From Epichloe hybrida (lineage: Eukaryota; Ascomycota; Sordariomycetes; Hypocreales; Clavicipitaceae): a DNA stretch of 64,000 nucleotides. Of this stretch, positions 1-11,076 are shown one piece after another (position 1 is the first letter of the stretch; every line of letters begins with the position of its first letter). The stretch lies in assembly GCA_019022495.1 (NCBI GenBank), contig JAFEKR010000001.1, forward strand, positions 2,108,001 to 2,172,000. The letters are read 5' to 3'. Under the pieces are notes generated by a model that worked only from the letters and a program-made list of their open reading frames with translations, was not told where the DNA came from and made no database searches. The translations under genes and the position numbers were made by a program.

Positions 1-95
1 AGGGACGATTCGCACAAAGCTTGATGGACATGCTTATTTTTCCAATTCATCCGCTATTTGATCGCTTGGGTATACACCCTTTCTTCTCTTTTGGC

Positions 96-1949
96 TCAAG
101 CATAAGACAACGTGTTGTCGTCATTTAGCTTGACAGCAACTCCCAGACGCGCCTCGCCTCCAGACACACAGGGTCCACGAGCGACGATCTAAAATGACTT
201 GAGTCAGCATGGTGTGGTGGCTATAATTCTAGCAAAGTTGAAAGAAGGGGAGCGGTAAAGTCCTTACCTCGCCTTGGACTACGTCATCAGTGGTCTTGTA
301 CGCTCCCATATCCTTCAGATACATCTCAACAGATGATGGAGGGACACCGAAATGGGCCTTGACGGAGGGATTGATTCTGTAATCGAACAGCGCTGTCTGT
401 GTCACGGAGCCAGCAACTCGAGCTGCCGTCAGAGCGTAGATGATCCTCGCGCCACTGAATATTCTCAGATCAGACAGGGCCTGGGATGAGAGCAAAGGTG
501 TATCAGCGCCAACACGCTCAGCTACATATACGAGGCGAAGCTTCCCGGGCTTAGTACCGATGCGGAGACGTGCCCCCGCTGCTAGGGCAGCCAAGGCGTT
601 TGGAGCTGCGTGAACGCCACGCTGGGTGAGTGCATTCGTGGACAATGCGTGAGAAATCTTGGCCAGGCCACCCCCCAGCCTGCGGATGGATTCTCCATGT
701 GATCGGAGCAGTGTGGCTGGGCTGGCGACAATGACGGTAGGTGCAACGCCTTGCGTAGCAAGAACAAGATCGGCAGACCGGCCGGCTACCGCATTGAGTG
801 CTACCGCAGCATTGGAGAAGAGTGCTGCCAGTGTCAGGGTCAATGTGTGAATGTTGGACAGTGCATCGACGGGCAAGAATAAATCAGCATGTGTAAGTTT
901 CTCCCTACTAGGGATTGCGGCTAGTTGCCCAGATATCGCCGACACGAGGTTTGCTTGAGTGAAGCGCACCATCTCCTCGAGGTCGCCGGTCTTGCCCTGC
1001 CAAAATGTCACGACATCCTGGGGAACAGTCTCCTTGTCCACGGGTGGTAGTTCCGTGAGCGCACCGGCAGGAGTGTCGTTCAAGAGATCCTGCCAGGTGG
1101 TTACATTGACACTTCCACCCATTCCCTCGGGCACGTCGTTCCAATCCATGTGGCGGGATCCCTCGTCGACGACCCAAATGAGTTGACGGAGGGAGGGATA
1201 GGCCTTGACCACGGAATCGAGAGGGAACGTGCCGGTGGCAGTAACAACGGTATCAACGGCCGAACGACGGAGCATGGAGATAAGCTCAGACTCGGGGACG
1301 TCAAATGGTATGATGACAGTCGTCAGGTTAGGGTAGAAAGAGCATGCGAAGAGGGTTATGAGCAATTCGATAGAGTTGGGGAGATAGACTGCGACTTTGA
1401 TGGAGCCTTGTTCTTCGATGTATCGGCCGATGACATTGATTTGTCGATTGACGTCGGCTTACTCATGTTAGCTGTCTTTTTGGCGGCACCTTCTCATGTT
1501 TTGCTATGCTTCCTGACATAGATTGGATATAGAAAAGAAGCCATACCTATTTCATGCTCGATGACATTTTCAGAACCAAAAACAGTCAATAGCCTTCCTG
1601 TCGCACTGGCATGTCCTCCAGCGGCGGCCTTCCTCCACACGTCACGCAAGTCGCCGTCTCTACCACGCGAGAACTTGGGCGCACCAGGGTCCTTGATATT
1701 CAATCCAGCATTGAGCGGCATACCATGCGGTGCAGACTGGGACCGATACACTGCGCTCTCTTCTTCGTTACGAACAGCAGATGGCATGGCTTGCCTGGCG
1801 AGCAAAAAGGGGTGGGCGTCGGGCTCGGTGGCAGACATGATGCGGTAGGTGACGAGGACGACGAGCGCCGTTGCCAGCACAGTCGAGTAGGCGTTCCATT
1901 GGGAGAACAGGTCTGTGATGGACGAGTCGATCATCTCGAGTAGGCCCAT
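96..1949 (-). CDS. AMP-binding-fold protein, probably catalytically degenerate, membrane-anchored
   Basis: Three exons on the minus strand: 1547-1949, 268-1457 and 96-188. The introns at 1458-1546 and 189-267 have GTATGG/AAG and GTAAGG/TAG borders, and the joined frame gives 561 residues with a natural stop. Residues about 20-38 form one hydrophobic segment that could anchor the protein in ER, peroxisome or lipid-droplet membrane. The body looks like the N-terminal domain of long-chain acyl-CoA synthetases (AVYLPNS, IPFDVPE). However, at about residues 286-296, where acyl-adenylating enzymes carry a Ser/Thr/Gly-rich ATP loop, it reads FWQGKTGDLEE. The protein also ends soon after GPCVSGGE and has no C-terminal lysine domain. 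The family seems conserved among Sordariomycetes (from memory). I infer a non-catalytic or altered acyl-CoA-synthetase relative. It is divergent from the helicase gene to its right. The exon model is strong; the function is uncertain. Confidence 0.8.
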
Positions 1950-3012
1950 GATGGGAGTGTCGTCAATGTGAAGGGGGAAGGAAACAAAGCACAAACTTGT
2001 TGAAGATGTGAAGAGACACGGGAAGTGCAAGAAATTGGCACGATTACCCCACGGCGGGAGTTCAATATTGCCGGCGGAACAAAGCGAGACGAAATGATGA
2101 CACCGGAACCTCGCTTAGATGCCCCGGGTCAGCGGAGACGTACGTACACCCACTGTACATAAATACGGATTACAATTGTCTACATATTGCAAGTGGGGAA
2201 CTGGCGGCCAGGTTGGCAGGTGGCTGGGCTGAGGTGCACGCACTCGGCCCGATTGGTCAACGGCTTGGAAAGGGGTCGACATTTTACATGTGTGTACATA
2301 TGTACAGTCTTTTGCTAGTCTCTTGACTTGTGATTGAACCAACCCGGAGATTCCTACGTCCAACTACCTGGTTACCTGGCTAGATACCTGAGTTGCAGGT
2401 TTTTCTCATCGCCAATGAATTGCTCGACGTCTATTACTGTAGCTTCTGAAGAACCAGCTACCGCCCGAGGCGAGGGGACCTTCCCAGCTAGAATGAGATT
2501 CACCTTGTCAAAACGTATTCTGTGAATGTGATTGTGTGTTTCTCTGGTGCGGCGGGCTCAGAAGTTCAAACATCGAGTATACTAAGATGACTTACTCAAG
2601 ACTGATAACAACATGTCTGCCCGCTGTCGGCAGTGAAAGAGCCGCCAGCTGTCAGAATGCTTGCCAGCCGTTTGCTTCTTTTCACTAGCCCCCCCCCCGG
2701 GGCGCTCGCCAGCAGTGGCAAGATACAGTTCAAGGATCATTACATCTGTTTGCAGTTCTGTCTGTTTGCAAAGTCACTTCTCATCGGGCCTGCCGCTCGT
2801 CGTTTGCAGGGAGTTGAAAGCAGGTTCTTCCGCCCTGAATCTCTACCTCTCATTGCGCTCTAAGCATTGATCCAGAACTTGGCCAAACTCTCTACAAAAC
2901 TTGGGTGAAAATCGGGTTGAGCCTCTCGGACTGGAGAACAAGACTATCTGATACTGTGACAACAGTGTCAACGTCGTTTGACGACATGGAAAATTAGTAA
3001 GTCTTCAAAATA
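1950..3012. other. divergent intergenic region
   Basis: About 1.06 kb lies between the AMP-binding-fold gene (-) and the ZNFX1-like gene (+), so it probably holds both promoters. It contains a C/G homopolymer stretch near 2690-2702 and pyrimidine-rich patches. I see no TATA box at a convincing distance and no credible coding frame. Small open frames here lack family resemblance. Confidence 0.6.
2986..2997 (+). promoter_or_regulatory. minimal upstream ORF (Met-Glu-Asn-stop)
   Basis: An ATG at 2986 opens a three-codon frame ending in TAG at 2995-2997, 15 bases before the start codon of the ZNFX1-like helicase. If the transcript starts upstream of 2986, ribosomes would meet this mini-ORF first. 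Initiation at the main ATG would then depend on leaky scanning or very short-range reinitiation. The sequence is directly visible; the regulatory role is inference. Confidence 0.35.
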
Positions 3013-6000
3013 ATGATGCCAGTGTACTTTGCTGATGATCTGAACAGTCGGCCATCTCATGATGCAACGTCAACGTCGAACTCACCCGACATCTGTTGGG
3101 CATACGAACGAACCGGACACTGCAAGCATGGTAAACGGTGCCGCTACTCCCATGAACTTGCACCAAATCGGCAGAAACAAGAACTGCCCCCCGAAGTAGT
3201 TAGGTTTTTCGCAAATCACGACATTGCAAATGTGAAGCCAAAGCCTGACGGAAAACTTCGTGAATGGAAGCAACTGCTTGCTCAAGGGCTATCCGTTTCG
3301 CGACCATCCCCAGCAACTATTAGTCGCTTCTTTGTACTTGCACTGGAGCTGATGGATGGTGATGTCAGCTCTTCACAGTTTGTCATCAAACATGTCGCAA
3401 GCGAAAGCGGACTGCCATTCATGAAAGATGTTGTCGAGCGGCATGTTCAGATAGCCGAACGAACGGGCCCAAGCTTAACTTTCTGGACTACGGAGATCAA
3501 ACCGCTTTTTCAGCTGATAACTCACCCTCGAGTCATCGACTCAGCCGTCTTGGAACAGGAGGTGGCTACGATCTTCAACTACGTCTTAGGTCTCGGTGGG
3601 CGCCGGATGAAGTATCTGTTTGGCCACCTTGTCAAGTTGGTTCAGGCATGGCCAGTCACAGACGACAAGGCCGATTCGACGATGATGTCCGCTGTGGAAC
3701 TTTCATTGGCTGTCTTGACCAAGATACTGGATTGCAATACGGTCAATATTGTAAATGAGGCATTCGCCCATCTCAACACCCAATTCGCAGAAGTCGTGGC
3801 AGAAAGTACCGATAATCAAGAGTCGTTTGCACGATTGCAGTCGATGAAGTACATTGATTACATACGTCGTCGCATTGAAGTGGGCGACGAGATTGTCGCT
3901 TACCAAGATCTCCCTACTGAACCGGTAATTCGAGAAAACTTTGTTCTACGACGAGACCTGCCAGGAGCTCTGTCGGCCGAAGGCCCAAGGCATGACAATG
4001 ACTTTGCTGACATTTCCAAAATCAGCATTTTACCAACCTGCGAAGAAATAATGTCACCCCGAGCCGAGTATCTGCCTACAAACGACAGCAGTACTTGGCA
4101 CGTTGGTGGCATTCGTGGACGCATTGATAGAGAGTTTCGCCTTCTTCGAGAGGACACAGTTGGGCAACTTAGGGATACCGTACGACACGTACAAGAGCAA
4201 ATGAGAAAACCTCAAGAAGACCGTCCCACGACAAGGAACAATCTCAGAACTTACACATATGAAGATCCCACGCCCATCAATGTCATGTTTGGCAGGGACG
4301 GTGGACTAGAGCTGCTGGTGCAGTGCCAACAACTCACTGCCGTAAACAGCCTGAAGGCGAAAGACCGGGAGGCCTGGTGGAACCAAAGTCGCAGGATGCA
4401 AACCGGTGCTCTTGTATGCCTCATTGATGCCAGCGGAAATGTTGGGTTTTTCGTCGTATCTCAGTCAACTCTGAGAAGTAAAGAAGATGAGAGGTCTCGA
4501 CGACAGACGAGCAAAGCAGAAAAGCCAGAGGATGGACAATCAAAGCCCATATACACGTTATCGGATGATTCTGAATTCCTTTATGTCATACTGCAACTGG
4601 TTGAGAGCAATGCCGAAGAAGTGCAAAGGCTGTTAGAATGGTATCGCGCTATTGGCGCCACGGAACGGAAGTTTCTCGTGGAGTTCCCAGGTATTCTGCT
4701 TGATTCGTTCAAACATACACTTACTGCACTACAGGACATTTACAAAAAGCCCAACGTGCCTTTCAGTGACTTACTTGCACCGTCGTCAGGAAAGAAGACT
4801 GGCGTGTTGGTCCAGCCTCCGTTGTTTGCTAGACGACCCGGTTTCAATTACAAGGCCCACTGCCTCCAAGAAGGATTGATAATATCAGCGGTCGGGGACA
4901 CAGAACCGGAAGAGCTCGTCGCTTGCTCAACCCTCGATCATAGCCAGTCTTCGGCTATTCTGAACACATTATCTAGAGAGTTGTCTCTTGTGCAAGGGCC
5001 TCCGGGAACTGGAAAGAGTTATACTGGAGAGAAGATGATCCAGATATTGTTACAAAACAAGAAGCAGGCAAATCTAGGCCCCATTCTTTGCGTGTGCTAT
5101 ACCAATCATGCTCTAGATCAACTTCTTGAGCATCTTCTGGACAAAGGAGTTGAGAAGGTCATTCGCATCGGATCACGATCAAAGTCTGAACGAATGATCA
5201 ATCTCAACCTGAAAAACATCGTCCAGGCTTTTGACAAGACCAAGAGTGAGAAGGCTGAGCTCGGACAAGCTCAAGGAGAAATCAAACGAGTCACGCGAGA
5301 AATAGTGTCAGGTCTTCGGGAGTTGGCAGCGTCCCAGGCTACAACTACTATCAAGAAATACCTACAGAGCCACCACCCGCGATACCACAACGAACTCTTT
5401 CCGCCATCAGAGGAGGGATGGACTCGAGTTTCCTACCAGACTCCGGCTTCCGCATTCGACAAATGGCTGACTAGTGGTCACGAAGATTCGTTCAAACACA
5501 AGCCCGTGGAGGACCTCGAGCTAGCCAATTTGTGTGAAATGAACAGTTACGAGAGACGCGTTTTGTTCGAGCACTGGCTTCGAGAGATGAGAGATCCCAT
5601 CATCTGTTCTGTTGTCGCTTTACAGGTAGAATATGCTGCATTATTTGAACGGCGAGACAGAGTAGGAGGTGACGTTAAACTTCGTTGCCTCCAAGAGGCA
5701 GATGTGATTGGAGTCACGACCACCGGGCTGGCAAAGAACATTGGATTGCTGCGACGCTTGCGAAGCAAAGTCATGCTCTGCGAGGAGGCTGGCGAAGTTC
5801 TTGAAGCGCATGTCCTCACGGCGCTGCTACCATCGCTCGAGCAGGCCATCTTGATAGGAGATCACTTGCAGCTTCGACCCCAAATTAACAACTATGAACT
5901 TCAGAGTACAAGTGCTGAAGGAGAAAAGTATTCTTTGGACGTGTCTCTTTTTGAGAGACTGGTCCAGCCTCTGTACGATACTGACCCACGAGTGCCGTAC

Positions 6001-8995
6001 AGTACACTTGAGACACAGCGACGAATGCACCCATCTATCGCCTCGCTCATTCGGTCCACACTTTACCCCAGCCTGAACGACTCGGAGCTCGTGAATTCTT
6101 ATCCAGAAGTCAAGGGCGTGAAACAGAGATTGTTCTGTCTCCACCATGAGCATTTTGAATCCGGAGCTTCGGCTCACGACCCGCTGAGCACTTCCCATTC
6201 AAACGACTTTGAGGTTGAAATGACAACAGCTCTGGTATCGCACCTCATACGTCAGGGCGAGTATCAGAATGGGAAAATTGCTGTCTTGACGCCATACTTG
6301 GGTCAGCTTCATAAGCTTCGTCATCGCATGTCCTCAATTTTCGAGATTTGTGTCAACGACAGAGACAACGAAGACCTTGAAGCTATGATGACTGATTTGA
6401 GCCCAGTTCCGCACCCCTCCCCAGTCAAGGTCAGCAAGAGCTCTCTGCTTAAAACGATTAGAGTGGCAACCATAGACAATTTCCAAGGGGAAGAAGCCGA
6501 CGTCGTTGTCATCTCCCTCGTGAGAAGTAACCCACAGAGCAGATGCGGGTTTCTCAGTACGAAGAACAGGATCAACGTCTTACTATCGCGTGCAAAGCAT
6601 GGCATGTACATCATTGGTAACTCAAACACATATAGAAGCGTGCCAATGTGGCAAGATGTCATTGAACAACTGGACGCCCAAGAAAACATTGGCACGAAAT
6701 TGGGGCTTCAGTGCCCCCGGCATCCCGAAACACCCATATTTGTTTCCGAACCGGATGATTTTGCCGTCCATGCTCCAGAAAGCGGTTGCAATCTCCCCTG
6801 TCAGATGAGACTCAGATGAGGGCATTCGTGTACAGGCCGCTGCCATTCCGAAATACTGCACGAAGCTGTCAAGTGCATAGAACCATGCCCGCGATCGCTT
6901 GAAAGCTGCGATCACTCGTGCCCTGAGCGCTGCGGTGACGTGTGCCCTTCAGAATGCCGAAGACTTGTCAAAGGCCTGGATATCACGCTGAAATGCGGAC
7001 ACCGAGTGAAGCAGGCGCCATGCTTCCAGGTCCAAGAGCCATCACTGATCCAATGCTCGGTCACTGTCAGGAAAGTAGTGCCCGGGTGCGAGCATCACAT
7101 CAGCATCGCGTGCTGCGAGGATGTGACTGACGAAGAATACAAGTGCGGAGCAGCCTGTGGACAGCATCTCTCATGCGGTCACGATTGCAAAGACCCTTGC
7201 TCGAAATGCACCCGGCGACAGCACGGTAAGATCGTGAACTCGGACCATGGGGACTGCAGACAAGTCTGCGGCAGGAAATATTCGACGTGTCGTCACAGTT
7301 GCACTGAAACTTGTCACGACGGGGCCGGCTGCCCTGCTTGTGGTGAGCCTTGCGAGGTCCGGTGCAGTCACTCACAATGCAGTAAATTATGCCACGAGCC
7401 TTGTGCACCATGTGCCGAAGAGAAGTGCCATTCTTGCTGCCCTCACGCTCAATGCACAATGCCTTGTTCTGTACCTTGCGACTGGATTCCATGCTCCGAG
7501 CGTTGCGACAAAACCCTCGTCTGCGGACACAGGTGTGAGTACACACCCCCTTATGCTGCGCAATCGCGGATCGCGGATCGCTAACCGAAGTTCTCAAACA
7601 GGCCCTTCGATTTGTGGCGAGACTTGTCCCGATTCTACATTCTGCCAAGAATGCGCTTCCGATGAGATCAAATCTACTTGTGTAGACTTCCTTGAATTGA
7701 AGGAATACAGAGACATCGATTTGGATCACGATCCGTGTATTTTCCCAGACTGCGGACACTTTCTTACGATTGCATCCATGGATGGTCAAATGAATATGCC
7801 ATCGCACTATGTGATGGGTCCCAACGGGTGCCCGGTCGACATCAACAAGGCTTCTGAGCCCTTCTCCATGGATGGGGCGGGAGTCTGCGTCTGTGCCAAA
7901 TGCAGAGGCTCACTGCGAAATATTGCGAGGTACGGCCGCATCGTCCGTCGGGCAACTCTCGATGAGGCGACCAAGAAGTTTATTTCGTGGTCGAGCACAA
8001 AGTATCTCGCTCTCGCATCGCGGCTTTTTGATGCCGAATCGACTTTGAACGAGGCCGCCAATCTTGGCGTTGCAGTCTCATCTGCAAAGCCTAAACGTCC
8101 CCATTTTACAGTACCTCGATTCAGCTACCTCGGCTTTTTAGAAAGAGGTGCCAAGGTGGAACGCTATGGGTCGTTGATGCAGTGTTGGAAAGATATCAAC
8201 ACCTTTGCGAACCAAGTCAAAAAGGAGGAGCAGCCGTTCCAGAGGGTTGCAGACTTTGTTCGGCACATGAATCGCCAGAGAAACACGCGCAAAGGGTTTC
8301 GTTTTGACAATTCGGTACTACAGGTCAAAGGATTCCTTCTCGCTTCATTGCTACGCCTGAGATGCGAGATCTGCATCATGTCCGACTTTTTCAGCAAGAC
8401 CAGAGGACAGGCAGCAGGTCTGCCTCTGGATCTTGTACTGGATCTGACGGAGCAGTTCAAAGACTGCGAGCAAGTGACTCGGCTGGCGCAAGAGTCAATG
8501 TACCCCAAAGAAGAAGTCCAAGCTCTGATTTACAAAGCCCATCTCAGTGCGATCGGGTCCAGTCTCGTCGCACCTGTTGAAGGGGCGGAGTCAGACTCTG
8601 ACGGCGGCGGCGACTCACTGAGGCAGCATGGATACAAGTGTCTTGGTCAGGCAAGGGGACTCCTGGACAAATACCCATCCACTAGGGTGTTTGAGGGAGA
8701 GATTGACTCTCTACAGCGGACCCTTGATGATGGCTCTCACAAATCTGCCACGCAGGAAGAGCAGCGCGCAGTTTTTCAAGCCATGTCCGGCGAGCTCGGA
8801 GGAAGCGGACACTGGTACGCTTGTGAGAATGGACATTATTTTACGATTGGAGAGTGTGGCCGACCAATGGAGGAAGCTCGCTGCCCTGACTGCGATGCTC
8901 GAATCGGTGGCCGTAACCACAGCATGGCCGAGGGAGTGACGGCGGCAGAGGACATGGAGGAACTTGGAAGAGGCATTGACGGACTTGGTTTCTAG
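3013..8995 (+). CDS. ZNFX1-like SF1 helicase with CCCH, NF-X1 and RZ-type zinc fingers; in-frame TGA
   Basis: Exons 3013-7534 and 7602-8995 are joined across a 67 bp GTGAGT..CAG intron and give 1971 codons. Order of parts: a CX8CX5CX3H finger (C28, C37, C43, H47); a long middle region; Walker A GPPGTGKS at residues 662-669; the Walker B position reads CEEA (923-926); then GDHLQLRPQ, a FQGEEADVVV motif and a SRAKHG motif, typical of Upf1-like SF1 helicases. An NF-X1 cysteine/histidine cluster follows from about 1258 to 1540. A C-terminal RZ finger has CX3HX15CX2C spacing (C1915, H1919, C1935, C1938). Human and C. elegans ZNFX1 and fission-yeast Hrr1 act with small-RNA silencing machinery, and RZ fingers in RNF213/ZNFX1 relate to ubiquitin chemistry. 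One TGA at codon 1269 falls where the first NF-X1 motif needs Cys. The roughly 700 codons after it stay open, so error, recent nonsense or recoding must be separated. Start: first of two tandem ATGs. Confidence 0.9.
6817..6819 (+). other. in-frame TGA inside the first NF-X1 finger
   Basis: The frame reads ...CQMRLR-TGA-GHSC...; relatives have Cys here (RLxCGHxC). Upstream and downstream are the same frame, and family similarity continues unbroken on both sides. No GT..AG pair of plausible intron size removes the codon. TGC/TGT to TGA is a transversion, so it is not a RIP product. Confidence 0.85.
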
Positions 8996-9487
8996 CTTGC
9001 GAAAGAAAACGTTGTGGTTCGACCTGGTTCCCCCTACTGAGGCTGCGAGTGGCTGTGTAGTTGAGCTTGGAAACGAATATCAAGATGGCCATGCCGCCGG
9101 TTAGGAAAGCAGCATTGTCCGCACTGGTCACAGACCACGGCAACGGATGGAAATCACAGCATGTAGGATTTAGACTCTGTATGGGCTATTTTAGCCCGGA
9201 ATCGATGTAATAAATAGACAGAATGACGATACAGCCTCGAGTTGGACAATTCCATCTCACCAACAAGTGCCAAGTTAACATGCCATCTAATCTGCAACAT
9301 ACTCCAAGGACAACACCCACCGTACACCCGGAGGCACCTGCCATGCAGAATCCCCCGACTGCACGTCGAAAAAAAAAAAAAAAAAAAGGACGGCATTCAT
9401 CCTTATCCCGCCATATTCATCCATTGGATCCAGCCAAGTCAACGACGCGCATTCTCGTGAACCGCATTGTCATGAAGCGCTGTCTCG
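8996..9487. other. convergent 3' intergenic region with poly-A tract
   Basis: The region lies between the 3' ends of the ZNFX1-like (+) and MYND (-) genes and contains a run of 19 A at 9369-9387. It presumably holds both 3' UTRs. I see no coding capacity with family support. Confidence 0.6.
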
Positions 9488-10543
9488 TCACAACGTAGTC
9501 TTGAGTTTCTTCATCAGCTCAATGGCCCCCCGAGTCTCCGCCCAGGCAGGGTACGTGTAGCCAATGACCAAGATGGCCTCCTCCCGCGAGCGGGGTGAGA
9601 AGTAATTCGGGCGATGGGCTATGGCGCTCTCTGGCCTGTGCAGCATCGACGGCCAGAAGTGACCATTTTGCTTGTCGATGGATTTGAAGAGAGCCGCGAC
9701 CTGGGCTTTGACATGTTCCACAACGCCGCTCACCCGATCAACGGTCGTGCGATCGAGGAGGAGCTCAGGTCGTGCCTTGAGCGTGGGCCCAACGAGCTGG
9801 TCTTGAATGAGGTGCAGGATCTCTGCGGGGAGTCTTCCGGCGAGATGGCAGGAGGAGGCGGCCTGGAACGCTTCGAGGTCCAGCAGCAGACGCGTCTTGA
9901 TGAGAAGCACCGATATGGCATGGCTGAGCTCGAACCGCAGGTCGTCGGCGGGCTCGAGGACGTCGGCATCCTTGACGTCCAGGAAGGGAAGGCTCGTATC
10001 CCCCCAGTCGTAGTCGCTCTCGTTGCCCGTCGTGGCGTACCACTTGACGAAGTCGTAGGCCTCCTGGTCTCGGCCCAGCCGGATGAGCAGAGAAGGGACA
10101 ATGTCCCGTAGGCCCATGTTGTCGGAGCGGCACAGCCTCATCATGTCCTGCAGATGGTCCAGAGAGACCTGGACGACGTCCACTGGGGCCCCTGCGGAGC
10201 CAAGGTTGACGAGGAGGGCGTCGACGAGGCCGTACCGAGCCCGCATGTACGGCCTGGTCTCCCAGATGCCCCAGAAGTGGCCGACGCCGTTGCGGAAGAC
10301 GTCGTCGGGGACGAGCACATGACCGGACATGGAGCGAAGGGCTTGATCCTCGTCGAGGTAGTTCTGCCGCGCCTTCTTGACCGCGGTGCAGGCCTTTTTG
10401 TGCGCGGGCCTGTGGGAGACCTGATGATGGCGGCTGCAGTAGAAGGTGACCTCGCAGGCGGAGCAGCGGAGGAGGCCGTCTCTGCGGTGGCAGACTGCGC
10501 AAGCTCTGGGGGCGAGGCCTTGGCCTGTGATGAGGCACGCCAT
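9488..10543 (-). CDS. MYND-type zinc finger protein
   Basis: A single exon of 351 residues. I start it at the ATG at 10543 (MACLITG) because the upstream in-frame extension is only Pro/Ser/His low-complexity sequence. The N-terminus holds a MYND finger: C15, C18, C27, C30, C36, H40, H48, C52, with His in the sixth ligand position where Cys is usual. MYND fingers bind proline-rich peptides in partner proteins. The remaining 300 residues are mostly helical-looking and contain no SET motifs, so this is not a SMYD methyltransferase. Similar MYND proteins of unknown function are common in filamentous ascomycetes. It is divergent from the lipase gene, with 533 bp between the starts. The finger assignment is secure; the role is unknown. 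Confidence 0.85.
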   Translation of the reverse strand: MACLITGQGLAPRACAVCHRRDGLLRCSACEVTFYCSRHHQVSHRPAHKKACTAVKKARQNYLDEDQALRSMSGHVLVPDDVFRNGVGHFWGIWETRPYMRARYGLVDALLVNLGSAGAPVDVVQVSLDHLQDMMRLCRSDNMGLRDIVPSLLIRLGRDQEAYDFVKWYATTGNESDYDWGDTSLPFLDVKDADVLEPADDLRFELSHAISVLLIKTRLLLDLEAFQAASSCHLAGRLPAEILHLIQDQLVGPTLKARPELLLDRTTVDRVSGVVEHVKAQVAALFKSIDKQNGHFWPSMLHRPESAIAHRPNYFSPRSREEAILVIGYTYPAWAETRGAIELMKKLKTTL

Positions 10544-11076
10544 GAGACGGTGGCGGATGGGTGGCGGATGGGTGGTGGTGGATGGGTGGTGGCTGGGTGA
10601 TGGGGAGGGGGAGAGAGGGAGAGGGAGACCACTAGGAAGGAGCCCGTGTTGTTCTTTCTGGGTGTGATGCACGAAGCCGCGCAAACTTAAAAATGACTAC
10701 TCCGTACGGACTACGGGGTACATGTATTGCAACTGGCTGTGCCTTGGCTGTGCCTGGCAAGCTGCCAGGAACAATGAGCCCATTTCCTGGGCGTCCCGTT
10801 ATTAGAGCATCTGGTTCAAAGTCAAAATGGTGGGGGGGCAGCACTGCAGCAGTAATTTGTAAGATTTATTTATTTATTTTTATTTGGGTTTTTACCCTTT
10901 TGTATGCATCGCACAAATTTTTTTTTTTTTTTCTATTTCTCATGTCTTGATGCTGCGGAATAGGAACAGACGACCGGGAAGGAAGACGAGTTATTATCAA
11001 ATCTCTCGGTTGGGCAGGCATCACGTGGTACCTCTGCAAAACAGCTCCGCAAGCAAAGCAACTTCAAAGCAAAGCC
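10544..11076. other. divergent intergenic region, MYND gene / lipase gene
   Basis: The 533 bp probably contain both promoters. Visible features are GT/GGA-rich low complexity at about 10550-10625 and a run of 15 T at 10918-10932. No TATA box sits at a convincing distance from the lipase ATG. Confidence 0.5.

Noticed and set aside
6817..6819. TGA as selenocysteine codon
   Set aside because: A Cys-to-Sec swap would fit chemically, but ascomycetes lack the Sec machinery as far as known and no SECIS-like element was identified.
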